Source: Christensenella sp. UBA6406
Lineage (GTDB): Bacteria; Bacillota; Clostridia; Christensenellales; UBA1242
DNA: 19,239 bases
Assembly (NCBI GenBank): GCA_002438625.1
Contig: DJPS01000056.1
Location: 2,668-21,906, forward strand
Direction: 5' to 3'
Shown: positions 14,601 to 19,239 of the stretch, in pieces
Layout: the number at the start of each line of letters is the position of its first letter
Position numbering within the stretch: the first letter of the stretch is position 1
The notes under the pieces: generated by a model
The model's input: the letters and a program-made list of their open reading frames with translations, nothing else
Told to the model about the DNA's origin: nothing
Databases searched by the model: none
Translations under genes and position numbers: made by a program

Positions 14601-17600
14601 CTATTCCGCATTACCATTATCTTCATTTTTTCTTACTTTAATTTCTTTTTGAATTATTGTAATATTACTATCTAAATCCGCATCAACTTTTGTCTTTGCC
14701 TTTGCTTTCGCCTTTGATTTAGATTGCTTAATGGCATTTGTTTTAGTTTTAGCATCTTTCTTTAATGGTTTAGCATTGCCACCTTTTCCACTTTCTTTCG
14801 CTTCTTTTTTGCTTCTCTTTCCGCTCTTTAATGTTTCATCAATAGTTTGAATAGAAGAATTTATTTCATTTAAATTTTCCGCATTTTTAGCGGTCTTTTC
14901 ATCCTTTTTGCCTATCTCAACATTTGCATCATTATTATCATTAAAATGATTTACATTTATATTTGCATTTTCTTTAATCTTTTCTTCCGCTTTTTGTTGC
15001 CTTTCACTTAACTTAACTGCTTTTTCACTCTCTTTTTTAAATTGCTTTTCTAACTTAGCCTTCTCTCTTTCAATTTTATCTTTCTCTTTTTGCTCTTTAC
15101 TTAACCTTGCTTTCTCTTTTTGCTTTTCAATAATTTGCTTATCCATCGCTTCAAGTTCAGCCTTTGCCATTTGCTCAAAGTGCAATCTATCTTTATATTC
15201 CTGTTCTTTTCTTTTTTGTACTTCACTTTCAAATTGCCACAAGTTAAGCGGATAATATGGCATTTTCCAACTTGTGAAAACTTTCTTTCCACACTCATCC
15301 GTAAACCAAATTTCGCCCGTGCAGTTTTCTGTTGGTCTTTCAATCTCGCATCTTCTTGCATAATCTTTTTGCTCCACAATTTTGCCATTAACAATAAATG
15401 TAACAGGTTTTTTCTTATCTATCAAATAAATCATTAACGCAACAACTGCAAGGATTAAAATTTCAAGTATTATAATAATCAACATACAGTTATTGACCCT
15501 GTCGCTAAGTGCTTCCCACTTCGCATACAGCGTAACACTTTCACCATCAAAGCCATTTAAATCAGCCTTTGCTTCAAACTTGTCATCCATATACCAACCC
15601 ATAAAGAAGTGCTTTTTATAAGAAAGCGGAACATATTTATTAAATATTGCATTTAAATTCCCATTTAACTCGCTAACCTTATAAACCCTTTGGAAGTTAT
15701 CAAGCACACCACCAAAGTTAAACTTAACAATAAGCGTCCTTTCTTGCGTTGGCAAACCATTTTCCGCTGAAACAAACCACTTTCCAGCCACAACATCGCT
15801 ATACGTAACATAATCTAGCGGTTCATCCTCCTCAAAATTGAAATTGAATAAATAATCATCTTCCAAATCCAAATCGCCAAACTCGCCACCTAATCCATCA
15901 GCAGATGCATTTTCCAAATTATTTGCAGAATTATTAATTTCATTTAACTTGCTTTCAACTTTTTCATTCAAACTTGCAAGCAACTCATCAACCTCTTTAA
16001 TATTTGCATTTAATAATTTTATAAGCCCGCCACCTGTCAATTCCTTATCACTAACCAGCCTAATCGCCCCGCTTTCAGCTTTAACAAATGTCTTTTTATT
16101 ACTATCATAAATATATGCGTTGTTATCTATGCTAGAATACGCATTTTTAACACTGCACTCTAAATCTCCGCTAAAATAAATGCTAGAATTAAAGCCCCTA
16201 TCAAAAGCCTTGCCTTGCCCGTTTAAAACTTCAACATTGCCACAATTTGCAACATTATTTATCACCGCACCATTTCCAATAACATTAGCAACGCCACTTA
16301 CAACAGCCCAGCAATCGCTTAATTGCTTAACTTTTATATCGGCATAATTAATTGAATTAAGCACACAACTTCCGCCATTTAAATTCGCCATAGCACCCGC
16401 ATAAATCATTGTTTGATAATTAGGTACAACATTAGAATACACCCTAATCTCTCCATTATTTACGCAATTCACTATAACCGCATTGCTCGCATCTGCCACA
16501 TACGCACTTACATAGCACTCCACATTCCTGCCATCGTTCAATACAACTTCAACGCCACCAAAGTTGCTAACATTATCAACAGCATTACAATCTCCGCCCA
16601 ATTTGCAAACCAAATTAGAAACATAATGAGATATAATTGCCCCGCCAATCTCGTATGTAACAACCTTTAAATTGACCCTATTTATAATGCCTTGCAACTT
16701 AATACCTTGTCCAAACCCTATAAGCGTGCCAACCTTAATGCTCCCACCATTATAATTTCGCTTAACTATAACGCCATCACTTTCAAGCACTAAATTCTTT
16801 ATAACAACATTGCTCGCATATGGAATAACCGCACTATATCCACCAAAAGAATTTAACTCGCCAACTTTAAGCGTGTGCCCCCTGCCATCTATCTCAATAT
16901 TGCTAAGCACACCAGTTATCTCGCCAACTGTCGCAGAACTCAAATCTATATCTTTATTAAAGGCAAGATATATATTTTTATTCTTAACCTTTAACCCACT
17001 AAGCAAGTTAGCAAATTGCACCGCTTCATCCATTATATAAGGAGAATCAGCTGTTCCTTCACCTTCACCATTGTAAAACCTTCTCGCATCTATGTAAATG
17101 TCAATGTCTTTGCCAATCTCGTTCTCACTTTGCCTAAATGCCACACTGTTTTGTGCAAGTTCGCTAAGCCTAAAATGCAACACATCTCCATCACAAGATA
17201 GCGTCATATCCTTATCATAATATATTCCAAATACAGAATAACCACCAACCATAAATTCGGAAAGATTTAATTTATATGAATCATCATTTATGCTATACGC
17301 TGTCTTCTTAAAAAGCATTATAACTTCATTCTCTGTTATATTATGATAATTGATTCTATATGTAGCAATCTCAAATCTCGCAGTGAAAACCTTAACCCCA
17401 GAACTGCCCTTCTCTATAACAACTTCTTTCATAGGCTCTGTTACACCTTCATATGTCCAGCCCACAAATCTATAATATTGCTTAATCGGATCTTTAAGCA
17501 CAACCCTATCCACTGTCGTATATGTGGTTGGATTGTCGTTCACTGTCGCATCCAAAACACCTTCATAATAAATCCTATATGATACAGGCTCCCAAATTGC

Positions 17601-19082
17601 AAATACTTCTATATCTTCATTTGCCACAACAATAAAATTATTCGCACTATCATAAACCGCTGAAACCGCATCCTTATCCTTGCTCCAACCCTTAAATGCA
17701 TAACTTAATCTTATTGAACTATCCAAAAATTTAAGATATACCCTATCATTCATAAAATAATGATTAGAATCAATCGGCAAAGATGAATTTATTTTTTCTT
17801 CAACTTCTTCTGTCGCATCACTTAAATTTGAATTATATGTAATGCAATAATATTTTTCCATAAATAAATCCGTATCCAACCTATGGAAATCATACGCCTC
17901 AATTACGCACTTAAATAGATGCGCATTATAATTATTTACACCCTTAACAACTCGCACTCTGCCATTGCCACCTTCGCCTGCACTCGCATTCGCCTCCATA
18001 TCATAAAGCACACGAACTTCCGCACCTAAATACATAGAATCGCCACTTGATGCACTAATCGTCTCATTTGTCCATATGTCCGCATCCTTGCCCTCAATCA
18101 CAGGCGTGCCACTAAGTTGCAACTCGCCACCGTTCACCTTAATGCCATACCCAACAGCATTCTTAAAGTTGCCACGCCATATGTCCGCCTTACACTTCTC
18201 AATGTATAACGCTCCACCGCCAACTTCTGCACCTTCAATCACTGAACTCGTGCCACTGACAAACGCCCTTGAAACATCGTTACCAACAACCTCAATCGCA
18301 CTCGCACCCGCAGAAACTATCTCACTGTTGCCCACACTCATATGTACATTGCCAAAACTAGACACAACAACCGCACTACAACCCAATTTGCTATTATTTA
18401 TGCTTATGTTAGATTCCCCAAAACTTCTAACCAAATATGAAACACTTGCCCCATTATTTGAAAAAGTTGCATTATCTATCATTATATTTGCATTATTTAT
18501 ATATATAAGCCCAAATATTGAATAACTTAAACAATCTAGCAAACCAGATAGCACATAATAACCATTGCAAAATTTAAGATATGCATTTCCACTGTATGTA
18601 ACATCCTTAAAGTTTATCACCGCATCAGCATACATAGGATTGATATCATCTTTATTGATTGCCCTGTCATCATCTATCAAATCCATTATCTCGCCAAATC
18701 CAACGCCAACATCTCCACTAAGACTATAACTTCTCTCTTCACTATCTGCCAAATCCCTATCATCCACATCAGCATTGTCATCTTCCATATATCCAACAAT
18801 AGAAAATCCCCCGCCAACAGCATTAGAAATTTCATAGCGATACGCTTTGTTCCATAACTCATCATCACTTAATAAATCTAAATCACCAGTATTTTCGCTT
18901 AGTGAAGAGCCAATCTCCACACCGCTCCCCGCTCCATTCGCTCCATTTTTAAGTGCTAAACGTTGATTCCCAAAACCAAACACAAACGCACCCACACTCG
19001 CAAGCACGCCCACACCCAAGATAACCGCCAAAAAGCCAAGTAACCAAAAATTTTTAATCTTTTCCCCAGAAGCCTTTCTCAT
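14601..19082 (-). CDS. Giant membrane-anchored surface protein: beta-solenoid, InlB-like B-repeats, cytoplasmic coiled-coil tail
   Basis: A 1493-residue protein. Residues 11-36 (NFWLLGFLAVILGVGVLASV) are a signal peptide or anchor. An acidic region (60-150) precedes a right-handed beta-helix-like stretch (about 155-350: INNANIMIDNATFSNNGASV, ISINNSKL, MSVGNSEI). InlB-like B-repeats end in GW and W patterns at about 410-498 (FKGWSKD to FAIWE), 500-571 (FVGWTYEG to ARFE) and 1115-1190 (FMGWYMDD to LYAKWE). Between them, about 670-960 is a GLUG-like solenoid (GTADSPYIMDEAVQFANLL, DGRGHTLKV, VGTLIGFGQG, VNCVNNGEIRV). One membrane helix follows (1199-1221). The tail of about 270 residues has a divergent module (1226-1282), a Lys/Glu coiled coil (1285-1372) and a Lys/Ala-rich end. 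There is no LPXTG motif. ATG at 19082 has AAGGAGTAAAAGA upstream, like the pilin. Role inferred: envelope partner of the pilus. Confidence 0.85.
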   Translation of the reverse strand: MRKASGEKIKNFWLLGFLAVILGVGVLASVGAFVFGFGNQRLALKNGANGAGSGVEIGSSLSENTGDLDLLSDDELWNKAYRYEISNAVGGGFSIVGYMEDDNADVDDRDLADSEERSYSLSGDVGVGFGEIMDLIDDDRAINKDDINPMYADAVINFKDVTYSGNAYLKFCNGYYVLSGLLDCLSYSIFGLIYINNANIMIDNATFSNNGASVSYLVRSFGESNISINNSKLGCSAVVVSSFGNVHMSVGNSEIVSAGASAIEVVGNDVSRAFVSGTSSVIEGAEVGGGALYIEKCKADIWRGNFKNAVGYGIKVNGGELQLSGTPVIEGKDADIWTNETISASSGDSMYLGAEVRVLYDMEANASAGEGGNGRVRVVKGVNNYNAHLFKCVIEAYDFHRLDTDLFMEKYYCITYNSNLSDATEEVEEKINSSLPIDSNHYFMNDRVYLKFLDSSIRLSYAFKGWSKDKDAVSAVYDSANNFIVVANEDIEVFAIWEPVSYRIYYEGVLDATVNDNPTTYTTVDRVVLKDPIKQYYRFVGWTYEGVTEPMKEVVIEKGSSGVKVFTARFEIATYRINYHNITENEVIMLFKKTAYSINDDSYKLNLSEFMVGGYSVFGIYYDKDMTLSCDGDVLHFRLSELAQNSVAFRQSENEIGKDIDIYIDARRFYNGEGEGTADSPYIMDEAVQFANLLSGLKVKNKNIYLAFNKDIDLSSATVGEITGVLSNIEIDGRGHTLKVGELNSFGGYSAVIPYASNVVIKNLVLESDGVIVKRNYNGGSIKVGTLIGFGQGIKLQGIINRVNLKVVTYEIGGAIISHYVSNLVCKLGGDCNAVDNVSNFGGVEVVLNDGRNVECYVSAYVADASNAVIVNCVNNGEIRVYSNVVPNYQTMIYAGAMANLNGGSCVLNSINYADIKVKQLSDCWAVVSGVANVIGNGAVINNVANCGNVEVLNGQGKAFDRGFNSSIYFSGDLECSVKNAYSSIDNNAYIYDSNKKTFVKAESGAIRLVSDKELTGGGLIKLLNANIKEVDELLASLNEKVESKLNEINNSANNLENASADGLGGEFGDLDLEDDYLFNFNFEEDEPLDYVTYSDVVAGKWFVSAENGLPTQERTLIVKFNFGGVLDNFQRVYKVSELNGNLNAIFNKYVPLSYKKHFFMGWYMDDKFEAKADLNGFDGESVTLYAKWEALSDRVNNCMLIIIILEILILAVVALMIYLIDKKKPVTFIVNGKIVEQKDYARRCEIERPTENCTGEIWFTDECGKKVFTSWKMPYYPLNLWQFESEVQKRKEQEYKDRLHFEQMAKAELEAMDKQIIEKQKEKARLSKEQKEKDKIEREKAKLEKQFKKESEKAVKLSERQQKAEEKIKENANINVNHFNDNNDANVEIGKKDEKTAKNAENLNEINSSIQTIDETLKSGKRSKKEAKESGKGGNAKPLKKDAKTKTNAIKQSKSKAKAKAKTKVDADLDSNITIIQKEIKVRKNEDNGNAE

Positions 19083-19171
19083 AATCTTTTACTCCTTTTT
19101 ATGCTTATTGAATTAGATTTATTGTTAATTAAAAAATGCAAATTGAATTTATTTAAATTTTAACTACTTTA

Positions 19172-19200
19172 ATTATATAAAATTATTTCTTTTTTCGCAA
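19172..19200 (-). promoter_or_regulatory. Candidate promoter of the giant surface protein
   Basis: On the - strand: TTGCGA (19200-19195), a 17-nt spacer, consensus -10 TATAAT (19177-19172), about 90 nt before the start at 19082. The -35 matches the consensus at four of six positions. Confidence 0.55.
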
Positions 19201-19239
19201 CAAAATAACCAACAAATTTTGTTAAATCTAATTTTTTTT

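Noticed and set aside
14601..19082. Sortase-anchored adhesin
   Set aside because: There is no LPXTG-like motif before the membrane helix, and about 270 residues follow it, far beyond a sortase tail.

Overview
The window reads as part of the chromosome of an AT-rich Gram-positive bacterium, most likely a Clostridia-type Firmicute. The support is a long-form ribosome hibernation factor, Shine-Dalgarno sequences of the AAGGAG type, sigma-A-like promoters, low G+C, and a type IV pilus locus with no outer-membrane secretin. The + strand is poor in G relative to C almost everywhere, even inside the one gene it encodes, so the - strand is probably the leading replication strand. Ten of the eleven genes lie on it.

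Layout. 1-1098 (+): 3' part of a membrane-anchored surface protein with SH3-like repeats. 1099-2472: a gene-free stretch with C-rich mosaic repeats, short hairpins, a striking cloverleaf of perfect inverted repeats (1746-1935) and two terminator hairpins. 2473-3015 (-): hpf. 3253-7754 (-): pilB, pilC, pilD and a GspK/PilX-like minor prepilin. 7884-10857 (-): a minor prepilin, a PilM-like protein and a second minor prepilin. 10864-12347: a second gene-free stretch that reuses the C-rich repeat blocks of the first. 12348-14195 (-): a 615-residue protein with a classical type IV prepilin N-terminus fused to a GLUG-type beta-solenoid, with its own strong promoter and terminator. 14601-19082 (-): a 1493-residue membrane-anchored surface protein carrying the same solenoid type, InlB-like B-repeats and a long charged cytoplasmic tail.

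How the genes fit together. PilB (assembly ATPase), PilC (platform), PilD (prepilin peptidase) and the PilM-like protein could form the inner machinery. Three small prepilins would be minor or initiating subunits. The pilin-solenoid fusion has the best expression signals and is the likely main fibre subunit or displayed adhesin. The 1493-residue protein next to it may be an envelope partner; that is inference from adjacency and shared domain type. No PilN, PilO or PilT is present in the window.

The most unusual items are the pilin-solenoid fusion with its paired giant membrane protein, and the non-coding cloverleaf and mosaic repeat system in the two long gene-free regions.
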